Shown here piece by piece: positions 52,036 to 61,807 of a stretch of 64,000 nt of DNA. Position 1 is the first letter of the stretch. Each line of letters begins with the position of its first letter. This DNA comes from Pigmentiphaga litoralis (GTDB taxonomy: Bacteria; Pseudomonadota; Gammaproteobacteria; Burkholderiales; Burkholderiaceae_B), in the NCBI RefSeq assembly GCF_014651835.1, contig NZ_BMXQ01000002.1, positions 62,001 through 126,000 of the forward strand, in the 5' to 3' direction. The notes under the pieces are model-generated. The model saw only the letters and a list, made by a program, of their open reading frames with translations. It had not been told where the DNA came from and searched no databases. The position numbers were made by a program, and so were the translations under genes.

Positions 52036-52901
52036 TGAAGCGTCGGCCACTGTTTCCTGCGGCAGTCCAGCGCAGGCGACGGCTGGCGGCTGCGTCTGCC
52101 CCGCGCGCTGAACCGACCCGCACGCCCTGGCCCGTTCGCGCGGGTGCTTTGCTGCTGATCCTGGCGCTTGGCGCCGCACTGGGCAGCGGACTGTATGAAT
52201 GGGTGCGAAAGGTGGCAGGGCTGGCGCCGCAGGTCAGCGCGTCCGACGCGGCGGTCTTGCTTGCCGAACGGGAACGCCTGGCTGCGGAATTGCAGGCTTT
52301 GCAGGGCCGACTGAACGCAGCCGACGGCCGCATCGAAATGGAACGCGCCGCCAAGGACAAGCTCGAGGCCGAGCTGCGCGCGTCGCAGAAGGAAGTCGGC
52401 GACCTGCGCAATGACCTGGCCTTTTTCGAGCAGCTGATTCCGGCCGACCCGCGCATGGGGCAGGTCAGCATCCGTTCTGCCGAACTGGAAAAGCAGGGCA
52501 CGGCGCTGCGCTATCGGGTCTTGCTGATGCGTAGTGGCAGGCCGTCGGGCGAGTTCAAGGGGACGCTGCAGTTCTCGGCGGTGGGCACCCGCGGCGGCGC
52601 GACCGCCACGGTGGACCTGCAACCCCTGGTGGAACCCGCCGCGCCGGGTGTTGCGATGCCCGGTGGCGTGCGGCCGTCGGCGCCCGTGCTGGGTGCGCCG
52701 TTGCCGGCAGCGTCCGCGTCGGAATCGCCCGCAGCGGCCACCCCACCCGGCGGCAACCCCCTGGCGCTGAGCTTTCGCCAGTACCAGCGGGCCGAAGGGG
52801 CTTTGGCCCTGCCGGCCAATTTCGTGCCGCGTACCGTGACGGTGCGGGTGCTCGAAGGCGGCGCCGTCCGTTCGCAAAGCACGGTCAACCTGGTGCCGTG
52901 A
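52035..52901 (+). CDS. Coiled-coil membrane protein of unknown function (DUF6776-like)
   Basis: The 288-residue product has a basic N-terminus (1-30), one membrane helix (about 36-55, GALLLILALGAALGSGLYEWV), a coiled coil (about 75-130, LLAERERLAAELQALQGRLNAADGRIEMERAAKDKLEAELRA) and a periplasmic beta-rich domain interrupted by an Ala/Pro linker. Proteins like this stand between argC or rpsI and erpA in many Betaproteobacteria. I believe they are called DUF6776, but I am not certain. The ATG shares one base with the argC stop (TGATG), so translation is coupled. Confidence 0.7.
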   Translation: MKRRPLFPAAVQRRRRLAAASAPRAEPTRTPWPVRAGALLLILALGAALGSGLYEWVRKVAGLAPQVSASDAAVLLAERERLAAELQALQGRLNAADGRIEMERAAKDKLEAELRASQKEVGDLRNDLAFFEQLIPADPRMGQVSIRSAELEKQGTALRYRVLLMRSGRPSGEFKGTLQFSAVGTRGGATATVDLQPLVEPAAPGVAMPGGVRPSAPVLGAPLPAASASESPAAATPPGGNPLALSFRQYQRAEGALALPANFVPRTVTVRVLEGGAVRSQSTVNLVP

Positions 52902-53345
52902 ACCGTTTCTGGTCGTTGTCGGCCAGTGCAACCTGCGTTCGCACAGAAGCGCCGTTCCCCGGCTTCTGTGCCAACTTGCCACAGTTATCGGCAAGGTGCC
53001 GGCCCCAACCGGGGCCGTTAACGGTACTATTACCGGTTCGGTGTTCAGCCGCGCGCTTGAACTCCAGCCAACAGCCCGCATCTTGGGTAATGTGCCTGAC
53101 GGCGCACGCGACATACGTCCGGCGCGATCGTCCAGGTCTTCCAGGGCTGTGGTCAGTCAAGAACCCCTGACGACGCCGGGGTTGAATTTAGCCGACGATC
53201 GCGGTGCAATACCCTTATCGCAGAATAGAACCGATTGCGGCCCGCTACCCTGGCCGCGTCACCAGTATCGCAAGATCGATTCAGCACCTTCGTTCGCAGG
53301 CTTCCCCAAGGGGCCGTCGCAGCGGGCGTGCACAAGGAGCAGTCC
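52902..53345. other. 444-bp region before erpA with a row of inverted repeats
   Basis: There is no protein gene here. Five consecutive inverted repeats are packed into 52941-53034 and listed as one repeat feature. The remainder (53040-53345) has no clear promoter, although erpA must start in it. No IscR-type site was recognised. Confidence 0.6.
52941..53034. repeat. Row of five adjacent inverted repeats
   Basis: In order: GCACAGAAGC/GCTTCTGTGC (52941-52971), CTTGCC/GGCAAG (52975-52995), GGCCCC/GGGGCC (53001-53016), CCGTTAACGG (53015-53024) and GGTA/TACC (53023-53034). As RNA the first three would fold into successive stems. The first might stabilise the 3' end of the argC transcript, since no T-run follows. 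Confidence 0.7.
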
Positions 53346-53714
53346 ATGAATGCAGCAGTAGAACAAGTCAACATCGACGCCCCTCCCATGCAGCTGATCT
53401 TTACCGATTCGGCTGCCGCCAAGGTCAAGGAATTGATCGAGGAAGAGGGCAATGCCGACCTCAAGCTGCGCGTGTTCGTGCAGGGCGGCGGCTGTTCCGG
53501 TTTCCAGTACGGCTTCACGTTCGATGAAGACGTGAACGACGACGACACGGCCTTCGAAAAGAATGGCGTGCAGCTGTTGATCGACGCCATGAGCTTTCAG
53601 TATCTGGTCGGTGCCGAGATCGACTACAAGGAAGGCCTCGAAGGCGCGCAGTTCGTGATCAAGAATCCGAACGCGTCCAGCAGCTGCGGTTGCGGTTCGT
53701 CCTTCTCGGTCTGA
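53346..53714 (+). CDS. erpA: Iron-sulfur cluster insertion protein ErpA
   Basis: The 122-residue A-type carrier delivers Fe-S clusters to target proteins. Its three cluster cysteines are C50 ([11 protein letters not shown]), C114 and C116 ([12 protein letters not shown]). ATG 53346 follows AAGGAG, and codons upstream are not conserved-looking. It stands alone between a structured intergenic region and a terminator. Confidence 0.95.
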   Translation: MNAAVEQVNIDAPPMQLIFTDSAAAKVKELIEEEGNADLKLRVFVQGGGCSGFQYGFTFDEDVNDDDTAFEKNGVQLLIDAMSFQYLVGAEIDYKEGLEGAQFVIKNPNASSSCGCGSSFSV

Positions 53715-53756
53715 ATCAGTAGTTTCCCTTCGCCACCGGCCCCGGCCGGTGCCTGG

Positions 53757-53785
53757 AGCGCCCTTGCGCAAGCGGGGCGCTTTTT
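53757..53785 (+). terminator. Terminator of erpA
   Basis: AGCGCCC pairs with GGGCGCT around an 11-nt loop that can itself pair, followed by five T. Confidence 0.8.
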
Positions 53786-53833
53786 GTCTTTGTCTGTGAC
53801 CTCACTCTGGCCGGTTCGCCGCGCCGCCCCCTT

Positions 53834-55852
53834 ATGGCTCTCCTTGCTCTGACCGACATCGAACTGGCATTTGGCCACGTTCCCCTGCTGCACCAAGCGA
53901 ACTTCTCGATCGAGATGGGCGAACGGGTGGGCCTGATCGGCCGCAACGGCACCGGCAAATCCTCGCTGCTGCGTCTGCTCGATGGCCGTTCCGTGCCCGA
54001 CGACGGGCTGCTGGTGCGCCAGGGCAAGCTCAAAGTCACGACCGTCGAGCAGGAACCCCTGCTGAACGATGACGACACCGTGTTCGATGCCGTGAGCGAA
54101 GGCCTGGCCGAAAGCCGCGACCTGCTGCGCGCCTATCACCGGGTGACGCACGACCTGGCCGAACCGGGCGAAGACGTGGACTTTGACGCGCTGATGGACG
54201 AGTTGATGGTGCTGCAGGGCAAGCTGGAAGCGCAGGACGGCTGGACCGTGCAGGCGCGGATCGAGGCGACCCTGGTCAAGCTCAACCTGCCGGCCGACGC
54301 GCTGATCTCGGGCCTGTCGGGCGGCACGCGCAAGCGGGTAGCCCTGGCGCGCGCGCTGCTGGGCGATCCGGATCTGCTGCTGCTGGACGAGCCGACCAAC
54401 CACCTGGACTTCCATGCGATTGCGTGGCTGGAAGAGCTGCTGCGCGGCTTTGCCGGCAGCGTGATCTTCGTGACCCACGATCGTCACTTCCTGGATGCCG
54501 TGGCGACGCGGATCGTCGAACTGGATCGCGGCAAGCTGGTCAGCTTTCCGGGTTCCTATAAGGAATACCAGGCCCGCAAGGCCGACATGCTGGAAAACGA
54601 ACGCCTGGAAAACGCCCGCTTCGACAAGATGCTGGCCCAGGAAGAAGTGTGGATCCGCAAGGGCGTGGAAGCGCGCCGGACCCGCAGCGTGAGCCGGATC
54701 AAACGGCTGGACGAAATGCGGCAGCAGCGCATGGTGCGCCGCGATCAGGTCGGCAAGGTGGCGATCGAAGTGGCGGAAGGCGCACGGTCGGGCAAGCTCG
54801 TGGCCGATCTGGAAAACGTGTCGAAGTCGTTTGGCGATCGCGCGATCATCCGCGAGTTCTCCACGACGGTCATGCGCGGCGACCGCATCGGCCTGATCGG
54901 CCCCAATGGCGCCGGCAAGACGACCCTGCTCAAGCTGATCCTGGGCCAGCTGCCCGCCGACAGTGGCACGGTCAAGCTGGGCGCCAACGTCGCGGTGGCG
55001 TATTTCGATCAGATGCGCAGTGCGCTGAACGAAGACGATGCCTTGGTCGACGTCATCAGCCCGGGTAGTGAATGGGTCGAGATCAACGGCCAGCGCAAGC
55101 ACGTGATGAGCTACCTGGGCGACTTCCTGTTTGCCCCGGAACGTGCCCGTTCGCCGGTCAAGAGCCTGTCGGGCGGCGAACGCGCCCGCCTGCTGCTTGC
55201 ACGCTTGTTTGCCCGCCCGGCCAACGTGCTGGTGCTGGACGAGCCGACCAACGATCTGGACATTGAAACGCTGGAATTGCTGGAAGACCTGCTGCAGGAC
55301 TACAGCGGCACCGTCTTCCTGGTCAGCCATGATCGCGCGTTCCTGGACAACGTTGTTACCCAGACCATTGCGTACGAAGGCGACGCGCGCTGGCGCGACT
55401 ACGTGGGCGGCTACGAAGACTGGCTGAACCAGCGTTCGTCGGCGGCTGAAGCGGCGTATGAAGCAAAAGCCGCCGTGGCCGTGCCGGCCGTGGCAGCGCC
55501 CGCTGCAGCCAAGCCAGCGGCAGCCGCTGCAAAGCCAGCCGCCGCCGCGAAACCGGTTGCGGAGCCCGCCGCCGCCAAGCCTGCCGCGGCTGCCCCGGCC
55601 GCACCGGCTGCCAAGGCCGCCGAAAAATCGCGGCTCAGCTCGTGGGAAGCCAAGGAACTGGACAGTCTGCCCGACGCCATCGCCAGACTGGAAAGCGAAC
55701 AGACCGACCTGACCGCCAAGCTGGCCGACGGCATGATCTACCGCGACAAGCCGGCCGACGCCGCCGCTTTCGAAAAACGCCTGGCCGAGATCGAAGCGGA
55801 CATGCTGCAGAAGCTGGAACGCTGGGAAGCGCTGGAAAGCAAGCGCGGCTGA
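53834..55852 (+). CDS. uup: ABC-F family ATPase, Uup type
   Basis: The 672-residue soluble twin-ATPase has Walker A sites GRNGTGKSS and GPNGAGKTT, signatures LSGGTRKR and LSGGERAR, and Walker B sites LLLLDEPTNHLD and VLVLDEPTNDLD. The ABC-F linker lies between the domains (KADMLENERLENARFDKMLAQEEVWIRKGVEARRTRS). A 60-residue Ala/Lys/Pro linker leads to a C-terminal coiled coil (about 600-672), the DNA-binding domain known for Uup. It acts in ribosome-linked translation and transposon excision. Confidence 0.92.
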   Translation: MALLALTDIELAFGHVPLLHQANFSIEMGERVGLIGRNGTGKSSLLRLLDGRSVPDDGLLVRQGKLKVTTVEQEPLLNDDDTVFDAVSEGLAESRDLLRAYHRVTHDLAEPGEDVDFDALMDELMVLQGKLEAQDGWTVQARIEATLVKLNLPADALISGLSGGTRKRVALARALLGDPDLLLLDEPTNHLDFHAIAWLEELLRGFAGSVIFVTHDRHFLDAVATRIVELDRGKLVSFPGSYKEYQARKADMLENERLENARFDKMLAQEEVWIRKGVEARRTRSVSRIKRLDEMRQQRMVRRDQVGKVAIEVAEGARSGKLVADLENVSKSFGDRAIIREFSTTVMRGDRIGLIGPNGAGKTTLLKLILGQLPADSGTVKLGANVAVAYFDQMRSALNEDDALVDVISPGSEWVEINGQRKHVMSYLGDFLFAPERARSPVKSLSGGERARLLLARLFARPANVLVLDEPTNDLDIETLELLEDLLQDYSGTVFLVSHDRAFLDNVVTQTIAYEGDARWRDYVGGYEDWLNQRSSAAEAAYEAKAAVAVPAVAAPAAAKPAAAAAKPAAAAKPVAEPAAAKPAAAAPAAPAAKAAEKSRLSSWEAKELDSLPDAIARLESEQTDLTAKLADGMIYRDKPADAAAFEKRLAEIEADMLQKLERWEALESKRG

Positions 55853-55887
55853 GGGGCGCACCCGGTCTGGACGCCGCCGCAGGAGCG

Positions 55888-55970
55888 GGCGCCGCCAGAC
55901 CGCGCCGTGACAGTCGGCGTCCAGACTGCCGTCAGGATGTGCCACCAGACGGCGCCGCCAGACCGCGCCG
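55888..55970. repeat. Direct repeat of 20 bp after uup
   Basis: GGCGCCGCCAGACCGCGCCG occurs at 55888-55907 and 55951-55970, 63 bp apart, in the short region between uup and a convergent gene. Related shorter pieces (GTCTGGACGCC and GTCCAGACTGCC) lie between them. Confidence 0.8.
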
Positions 55971-55988
55971 CCCCGGTGCGCTGCGGGA

Positions 55989-56639
55989 TTACGCGGCGGC
56001 GGGCACCGGCGTATTGAGCAACTGCTGCTCCCACAGATAGGCGATGCCGCTACCGGCGGCATGCTGCTTCAGCACGTCCGTCAGGGGGCCTGCCGTGTCC
56101 AGGCGTGCCCAGTCACGCTGCCATTCTGCGGCCACGGCCAGCCACGTCATCATGTTGGCGCCCGCGCCGATCATGCGCTGGATGGCCACTTCGTGGGATT
56201 CAACCGAAATCCCGCCCGACGCGTCAGTCACGACGGTCACGTCCCAACCTTCGCCCAGCGCCTGGATCACCGGCATGGCCACGCAGACTTCCGTCCACAG
56301 GCCCGCGATCACCAACTGCTTGCGTCCCGTCGCCTTGACGGCTTCAACGACTTTCCGGTCTTCCCAGGTGTTGATGAGGGTCCGGTCGATAATTTCTTGG
56401 CCCGGAAACACGTCGGTGATCTGCGGGAAGATATAGCCCCCACGATCGGCGATCACGCTGGTCAGAATGGTCGGCACGTTGAAGACCTTGGCGGATTTGG
56501 CCAGGGCGGTCGCATTGTTGACCGCCATCTGCGGGTCATGGCTGTTCAGGTTGGTGAGCTGGAAGGGCTGGTGGTCGATCAGAACCAGCACCGAATCTTC
56601 CGGGCGAAGCAGCGAATCAAGTCCGTTGCGTAGGGTCAT
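55989..56639 (-). CDS. Isochorismatase-family cysteine hydrolase, YcaC-like
   Basis: The 216-residue protein has nucleophile C119 (GLWTEVCVAMPV), D22 (VLIDHQPFQL) and the YcaC-like blocks DPQMAVNNATALAKSAKVFNVPTILTSV and ESHEVAIQRMIGAGANMMTW. Its natural substrate is unknown for the YcaC group. ATG 56639 is preferred: AGAGGA lies 8-9 bases upstream, while ATG 56648 is too close to it. It is divergent from a LysR gene that probably controls it. It is not closely similar to PicF. Confidence 0.88.
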   Translation of the reverse strand: MTLRNGLDSLLRPEDSVLVLIDHQPFQLTNLNSHDPQMAVNNATALAKSAKVFNVPTILTSVIADRGGYIFPQITDVFPGQEIIDRTLINTWEDRKVVEAVKATGRKQLVIAGLWTEVCVAMPVIQALGEGWDVTVVTDASGGISVESHEVAIQRMIGAGANMMTWLAVAAEWQRDWARLDTAGPLTDVLKQHAAGSGIAYLWEQQLLNTPVPAAA

Positions 56640-56789
56640 TGTCTGCATCCTCTGTTGCGAGTCGGTATAGGAGGTTGTCCGCCAGCCATCACTGGTGGCG
56701 ATGGGCGGACGCTGCATTGTGATGTTCCTGTTCCCGCTGCAGTAGTACCATCCGGGGGCGAGCTGTGTCGCGCAAACAGGAACGCCAGC

Positions 56790-57713
56790 ATGGACATCGA
56801 AGAACTCAGGACATTCGTGGAAGTGGCGGATGCGGGCGGCATTTCGCCCGGGGCGCTGCGACTCGGCGTGTCGAAGTCGATCGTCAGCCGCCGCCTGGTG
56901 CGTCTGGAAGCGGAGCTGGGCGTGCAGTTGCTGGTGCGCACTACCCGGGGCGCGGCGCTGACCGAAGCCGGCACGACCTTTCGGGACTACGCAGCCAGGG
57001 TGTGCGCCGACATCGACACCGGCAAGGAAGCGATCCTGCCCACCGGCCCCTTGCGAGGGCGCCTGCGCATCTCTGCGCCCATGTCGTTCGGCCCGAATCA
57101 TTTCGCGCCGGCCCTGGCGGAGATGGCGCGGCGCCATCCCCAACTCGACATGCAGACCTGCTACAGCGACCGCTTCGTCGACCTCATTGCGGAGGGCTAC
57201 GATTGCGCGATCCGGGTCGGCTATCTTGCCGACTCCAACCTGATTGCGCGACGTGTCGGCCCGGTCTATGGGCAGCTGGTGGCCAGCCCGGAGTATGTGA
57301 AGGTGCACGGCAGTCCGCAGACGCCAGACGAGCTGCTTGCGCACCAGGTGCTCACGAAAGGCGCGGAAGTGTGGCAGCTGACCGACGGCGACAAGATCAT
57401 CGCGGTGCGTCCGCAAGGGCGTTTCAAATCGGATAGCGGCGTTGCGCTGGTCGCGGCCGCGGTGGCGGGGCTGGGGATCGCGTACCTGCCCGATTGCCTG
57501 ACGTACGAGCAACTGGCGTCGGGCGCGCTTGTGCCTGTCCTGGCCGCGTATCCGCCGCCGCCGGCGGGCGCCTATGTGGTCAGGCCGCCCGGCCAGCACC
57601 CGGCTCGAAAAATACGCGCGTTGATCGATCTGCTGATCGAGTATTGCGACGGCTCGACCCACCCGCCGTACCGCGTCCCGGCCGGGGCCGTGACGCAGGA
57701 TCAGGCCGGGTAG
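56790..57713 (+). CDS. LysR-family transcriptional regulator
   Basis: The 307-residue regulator has an N-terminal winged helix (MDIEELRTFVEVADAGGISPGALRLGVSKSIVSRRLVRLEAELGVQLLVRTTRG, 1-54) and an effector domain with LRGRLRISAPMSFGPNHFAPAL. ATG 56790 follows AGGAA. It sits 150 bp from the divergent isochorismatase-family gene. Its end overlaps the convergent anmK gene by 13 bp. Confidence 0.92.
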   Translation: MDIEELRTFVEVADAGGISPGALRLGVSKSIVSRRLVRLEAELGVQLLVRTTRGAALTEAGTTFRDYAARVCADIDTGKEAILPTGPLRGRLRISAPMSFGPNHFAPALAEMARRHPQLDMQTCYSDRFVDLIAEGYDCAIRVGYLADSNLIARRVGPVYGQLVASPEYVKVHGSPQTPDELLAHQVLTKGAEVWQLTDGDKIIAVRPQGRFKSDSGVALVAAAVAGLGIAYLPDCLTYEQLASGALVPVLAAYPPPPAGAYVVRPPGQHPARKIRALIDLLIEYCDGSTHPPYRVPAGAVTQDQAG

Positions 57714-58834
57714 TAGGCCCCCAGGATCCTTTCACCCCGCGCGCCTGTGACGGCGGGCAGGTTTGCGGTCTGCCCCTGCACGTGGCGGGCCGCCAGCCAC
57801 GCGAAAGCAAGCGCTTCCACCTGCTGTGGCGGGATGCCCAGGGCATCGGTGGACTGCACGGGCCGGCCCAGGCAATGGGCCAGATCGGCCATGAGGCCGT
57901 CGTTGCGCGCGCCGCCGCCACACACCCACACTTCGGTCGTGCTGGCGACGCGGCCCTGAAGGGCGTCGGCGACGGTCTGCGCGGTCAGCCGCTGCAAGGT
58001 CGCCTGGACGTCGGCCGGAAGCAGCGGATCAACGGCGCCTTGCGCCACCTGCCAGGCTGCCAGACGTTTGTCGAGCCAGTCGGCATGAAACAAATCGCGC
58101 CCGGTGGACTTGGGCGGTGGCAGGGCCAGCCAGGGCTCGCTGGCGACGAGATGCGCCAGCAGGGTGTCAGACACCTTGCCGGACGCCGCAAACGCGCCCT
58201 GGGCGTCGTAGGGCTGCCCGGCGTGCCGCGCGCACCAGAGATCCAGCAGCAGGTTGGCCGGGCCAGTGTCAAAACCGGTCACCGGGCTGTCCGGCTGGAG
58301 TAGCGTGACGTTGGCGATGCCGCCCAGGTTCAGGATGACGCGGGGCGTGTCGGTGCCGAAGCAGGCCGCATGGAAGGCGGGTACCAAAGGCGCGCCCTGG
58401 CCGCCCGCCGCCACATCGCGACTGCGAAAATCCGCCACGACCGGAATGCCGGTGGCCTCGGCCAGCCGCGCCGGGGCATTGAGCTGCAGGGTGTAGCCCA
58501 GTTCGGGACGGTGCCGCACCGTCTGGCCGTGGGCACCCACGGCACGCACGGCTGACGCCCCCAGGCCTGCAGCCTTCAGCGCGGCATTGACCACATCGGC
58601 ATACACATCTGCCAGCGCCACGGCCGCCTGGGCGGCCCGATCGAGTTCATCGGGGCCAGGGGCGTTCAGCGCAAGCAGGGTGTCGCGCAGTCCGGCCGGA
58701 AAGGGCTGGTCGGCATGCGCGAGCACGACGGGCGGGCCGTCAGGCGGGCAACGGGCCAGGACGCCATCGACGCCATCCAGGCTGGTCCCCGACATCAGAC
58801 CGATGTAGAGATCCGAGGTCGAGTCCGTGCTCAC
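57701..58834 (-). CDS. anmK: Anhydro-N-acetylmuramic acid kinase
   Basis: AnmK phosphorylates and hydrates 1,6-anhydroMurNAc to MurNAc-6-phosphate in cell-wall recycling. The 377-residue protein has IGLMSGTSLDGVDGVLARC, VGAHGQTVRHRP, NLGGIANVTLL and VCGGGARNDGLMADLA. It overlaps the upstream M23 peptidase gene by 4 nt. With ampD elsewhere in the window it belongs to the same recycling pathway. Confidence 0.95.
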   Translation of the reverse strand: MSTDSTSDLYIGLMSGTSLDGVDGVLARCPPDGPPVVLAHADQPFPAGLRDTLLALNAPGPDELDRAAQAAVALADVYADVVNAALKAAGLGASAVRAVGAHGQTVRHRPELGYTLQLNAPARLAEATGIPVVADFRSRDVAAGGQGAPLVPAFHAACFGTDTPRVILNLGGIANVTLLQPDSPVTGFDTGPANLLLDLWCARHAGQPYDAQGAFAASGKVSDTLLAHLVASEPWLALPPPKSTGRDLFHADWLDKRLAAWQVAQGAVDPLLPADVQATLQRLTAQTVADALQGRVASTTEVWVCGGGARNDGLMADLAHCLGRPVQSTDALGIPPQQVEALAFAWLAARHVQGQTANLPAVTGARGERILGAYYPA

Positions 58835-60279
58835 TTGGCCGCGACAGGCAGGCCGGGGCCGGCCGGGCCGTTCAGCTTGGCCAGCAGTTCGATCTGGTGG
58901 TGCAGCGGCTCGGTGTAGCTGCGAAACAGCGCCAGGCTCTTGGCGCTCAGGTCGGGCGCGCCGGGCAGGGCCACGGTCAGCGGATCGACCGCGTTGCCGG
59001 CGATCTTGAACTCATAGTGCAGATGCGGTCCGGTGGCCCAGCCGGTCGAACCGACCTTGCCGATGAAATCGCCCTGCTGCACGCGCTGGCCCTTCTTCAG
59101 GCCGGGCGCAAAGGCGCTCATGTGACCGTACAGGGTGGAATACTGGCCGCTGTGGCGCAGCACGACCACGTTGCCATAGCCGTTCTGCGTGCCGATGAAA
59201 TCGACCACGCCGTCGGCGGTGCTGCGGATCGGCGTGCCGGTCGGTGCGCCGTAGTCCACGCCCTTGTGCTCGCGCCAGGTCTTCAGGATCGGATGGAAGC
59301 GGCGCGAGAACCCGGAGGTCACGCGCGTGAATTCCATGGGCGAGCGCAGGAAGGCCTTGCGCAGGCTCTTGCCGGCAAACGTATAGTAGCCGCCGGCTGC
59401 GCCGGGCTGCTGATCGAACCAGATGGCTTCGTGGGATTCGCCCTTGTTGACGAATTCCAGCGCCAGCACCTTGCCGGCGCGTACATAGTTGCCCTGGTGG
59501 GTATAGGTTTCGTAGGCCACATTGAAGTGGTCGCCGCGGCGCAGGTCGCGGTGAAAATCGATGCCGCCCGACAGAATTTCGGCGATCTGGGTGGCGACCG
59601 AGTCGGGAATGTCGGCAGCATCGGTCGCGCCGAACAGCGAGCTCAGGATCTCGCCATGCGCCATGCGCACATGGCGTTCGGTGTCGAACTGGACCTCGCG
59701 GGCGTTCAGGCCGGCGGCCGTGCGCTCCACTTGCAGCATCTTCGAGACGACCTTGCCGTCGGCATCGGCACCCGGGGTGTGGAGGTATCGCAGCCAGCGG
59801 ACCTGGCCCAGCACGTCGGTCGACGCCTGGATGGTGCGGCCTGGCACCAGTTGATAGAAACCTTTGGCGTCGGGCGACGTCCGCAGGAATTTCTCGACTT
59901 CCGGGTCGTCCACGCCCAGGCGGTTCAGCAGCGACGCCATCGAGTCGCCCCGCTGGATCCGTTCTTCGCGGATGAAATCGGCCGGCGCGGCGGCTTCGTC
60001 GCGCAGCACCTGATCGGCCAGGTCGGGCAGCAGCAGGGCCTGCGTGACACGGGTGGTGGGCGGCAGGGCTTCGTCGGGCGACAGCGGAGCAACGCCGATG
60101 GCGGCTGCGGTAGCAAAGACGCCGACAGCGCCCACGCCGATCAGAATGCGCTTCTTGATCGGAGCGACGGTAGGTTGTGCGGTAGTGCCGGGAGAGGTGA
60201 TGCGGGTGATGGCGGTGCGCACGGCGTGCGCGATACGGCTGAGCATTGCGTGAGCAACGCCTGAAAACTTAGGATTCAT
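58831..60279 (-). CDS. M23 family peptidoglycan endopeptidase with N-terminal membrane anchor
   Basis: The 482-residue protein has a membrane helix (about 45-65, ILIGVGAVGVFATAAAIGVAPL) and a LysM/OapA-like stretch (about 90-165, RIQRGDSMASLLNRLGVDDPEVEKFL). The zinc peptidase has HKGVDYGAPTGTPI and HLHYEFK as the HxxxD and HxH ligands. MepM-type enzymes cut meso-Dap-D-Ala crosslinks to allow wall growth. ATG 60279 follows CAGGACG, and a start 5 codons earlier is less likely. It overlaps anmK and is divergent from tyrS. Confidence 0.93.
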   Translation of the reverse strand: MNPKFSGVAHAMLSRIAHAVRTAITRITSPGTTAQPTVAPIKKRILIGVGAVGVFATAAAIGVAPLSPDEALPPTTRVTQALLLPDLADQVLRDEAAAPADFIREERIQRGDSMASLLNRLGVDDPEVEKFLRTSPDAKGFYQLVPGRTIQASTDVLGQVRWLRYLHTPGADADGKVVSKMLQVERTAAGLNAREVQFDTERHVRMAHGEILSSLFGATDAADIPDSVATQIAEILSGGIDFHRDLRRGDHFNVAYETYTHQGNYVRAGKVLALEFVNKGESHEAIWFDQQPGAAGGYYTFAGKSLRKAFLRSPMEFTRVTSGFSRRFHPILKTWREHKGVDYGAPTGTPIRSTADGVVDFIGTQNGYGNVVVLRHSGQYSTLYGHMSAFAPGLKKGQRVQQGDFIGKVGSTGWATGPHLHYEFKIAGNAVDPLTVALPGAPDLSAKSLALFRSYTEPLHHQIELLAKLNGPAGPGLPVAAK

Positions 60280-60538
60280 GCGTCCTGGCCCCAAGAGACG
60301 GTTGGGCTAGAATTTGCTTCGAAGTGCGGGTTCGAAACGCGGCGGGTTCCGGCTGCAGCACACGCATCTTCGCGTCGAACGCCCAGGGCACCGACGCAAT
60401 CAGGACTGCGCGCGCACCAATTGAACCCGTATATGTAACAACGATGTTTCAACCGGAACGCGCCGAGTATATATAACTCACGCTGGCGTGCCAACACGCC
60501 CTCCTTACCATTTACATCTCTTCCCCCAGACGGCTGAA

Positions 60539-61807
60539 ATGACTGACTCCACCTTACCGGTTTCTCCGACCCCTTCCACCGCCGCTGCGGCGGCCTATCC
60601 GATCACCCCCGAGGTCGAACGCGACCTGGTGATCGTGAAGCGGGGCTGTGACGAACTGCTGGTGGAATCCGAGTTCGCCCGCAAGCTGGCCCGCAGCCGC
60701 GCAACCGGCGTGCCCCTGCGGATCAAGCTGGGCCTGGACCCCACCGCGCCCGATATCCACCTGGGTCACACGGTGGTGCTGAACAAGATGCGCCAGCTGC
60801 AGGAACTCGGTCACACCGTGATCTTCCTGATCGGCGACTTCACGTCCATGATCGGTGACCCCAGCGGCCGCAACGCCACCCGGCCGCCCCTTACGCGCGA
60901 GCAGATCGCCGTCAATGCGGAAACCTACTATCAGCAGGCCAGCCTGGTGCTGGACCCCGCCAAGACCGAAGTCCGCTACAACTCGGAATGGTGCGACCCC
61001 CTGGGCGCGCGCGGCATGATCCAGCTCGCGTCGCGCTACACCGTGGCTCGCATGCTCGAGCGTGAAGACTTCACCAAGCGCTACAAGGGCGGCGTGCCGA
61101 TTTCGGTGCACGAATTCCTGTACCCGCTCATGCAGGGCTACGACTCGGTCGCCCTGAAGTCCGATCTGGAACTGGGCGGCACCGACCAGAAGTTCAATCT
61201 GCTGGTCGGCCGGGAACTGCAGAAGGAATACGGGCAAGAGCCGCAGTGCGTGCTGACGATGCCGCTGCTCGAAGGGACCGACGGCGTCGAAAAGATGTCC
61301 AAGTCCAAGAACAACTACATCGGCATTTCGGAAACGCCGGAGTCCATGTTCGGCAAGCTCATGTCGATTTCCGACGTGATGATGTGGAAATACTTCACCC
61401 TGCTGTCGTTCAAGTCGCTCGAAGAGATCGCCGCGCTCAGGCAGGAAACCGAAAACGGCCGCAATCCGCGCGACGTGAAAGTGCTGCTGGCGCAGGAAAT
61501 CGTGGCGCGCTTCCACAGCCAGGCGGCGGCCGAGCAGGCCTGGACCGACTTCGTTGCGCGCACCAAGAACAAGGAGATCCCGGACAACCTGCCGGAAGTC
61601 GCTCTGACGGGCGCGCCGATGGGCATCCTGCAGGTGCTGCGCGAGGCCAGCCTGTGCACGTCGTCGTCCGACGCGCAGCGCAATGTGGAGCAGGGCGGTG
61701 TGCGGGTGGATGGCAACAAGGTCGAGGACAAGGGCCTGAAGCTGGACGCCGGCACCTATGTCCTGCAGGTCGGGAAGCGCAAGTTCGCGCGCGTGACGCT
61801 GGCCTGA
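60539..61807 (+). CDS. tyrS: Tyrosyl-tRNA synthetase
   Basis: The 422-residue class I synthetase has [25 protein letters not shown] (HIGH motif as HLGH), the KMSKS loop and a C-terminal S4-type RNA-binding domain (about 355-422). The sequence is of the TyrRS subgroup with HLGHTVVL and [15 protein letters not shown] 60539 is preceded by GGCTGAA only. An in-frame upstream ATG at 60488 would add 17 residues unlike the family. Confidence 0.95.
   Translation: MTDSTLPVSPTPSTAAAAAYPITPEVERDLVIVKRGCDELLVESEFARKLARSRATGVPLRIKLGLDPTAPDIHLGHTVVLNKMRQLQELGHTVIFLIGDFTSMIGDPSGRNATRPPLTREQIAVNAETYYQQASLVLDPAKTEVRYNSEWCDPLGARGMIQLASRYTVARMLEREDFTKRYKGGVPISVHEFLYPLMQGYDSVALKSDLELGGTDQKFNLLVGRELQKEYGQEPQCVLTMPLLEGTDGVEKMSKSKNNYIGISETPESMFGKLMSISDVMMWKYFTLLSFKSLEEIAALRQETENGRNPRDVKVLLAQEIVARFHSQAAAEQAWTDFVARTKNKEIPDNLPEVALTGAPMGILQVLREASLCTSSSDAQRNVEQGGVRVDGNKVEDKGLKLDAGTYVLQVGKRKFARVTLA

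Noticed and set aside
56640-57662. Extension of the isochorismatase-family open frame to 557 residues
   Set aside because: The extra part is the antisense of the LysR gene. The real start is at 56639 with a ribosome binding site.
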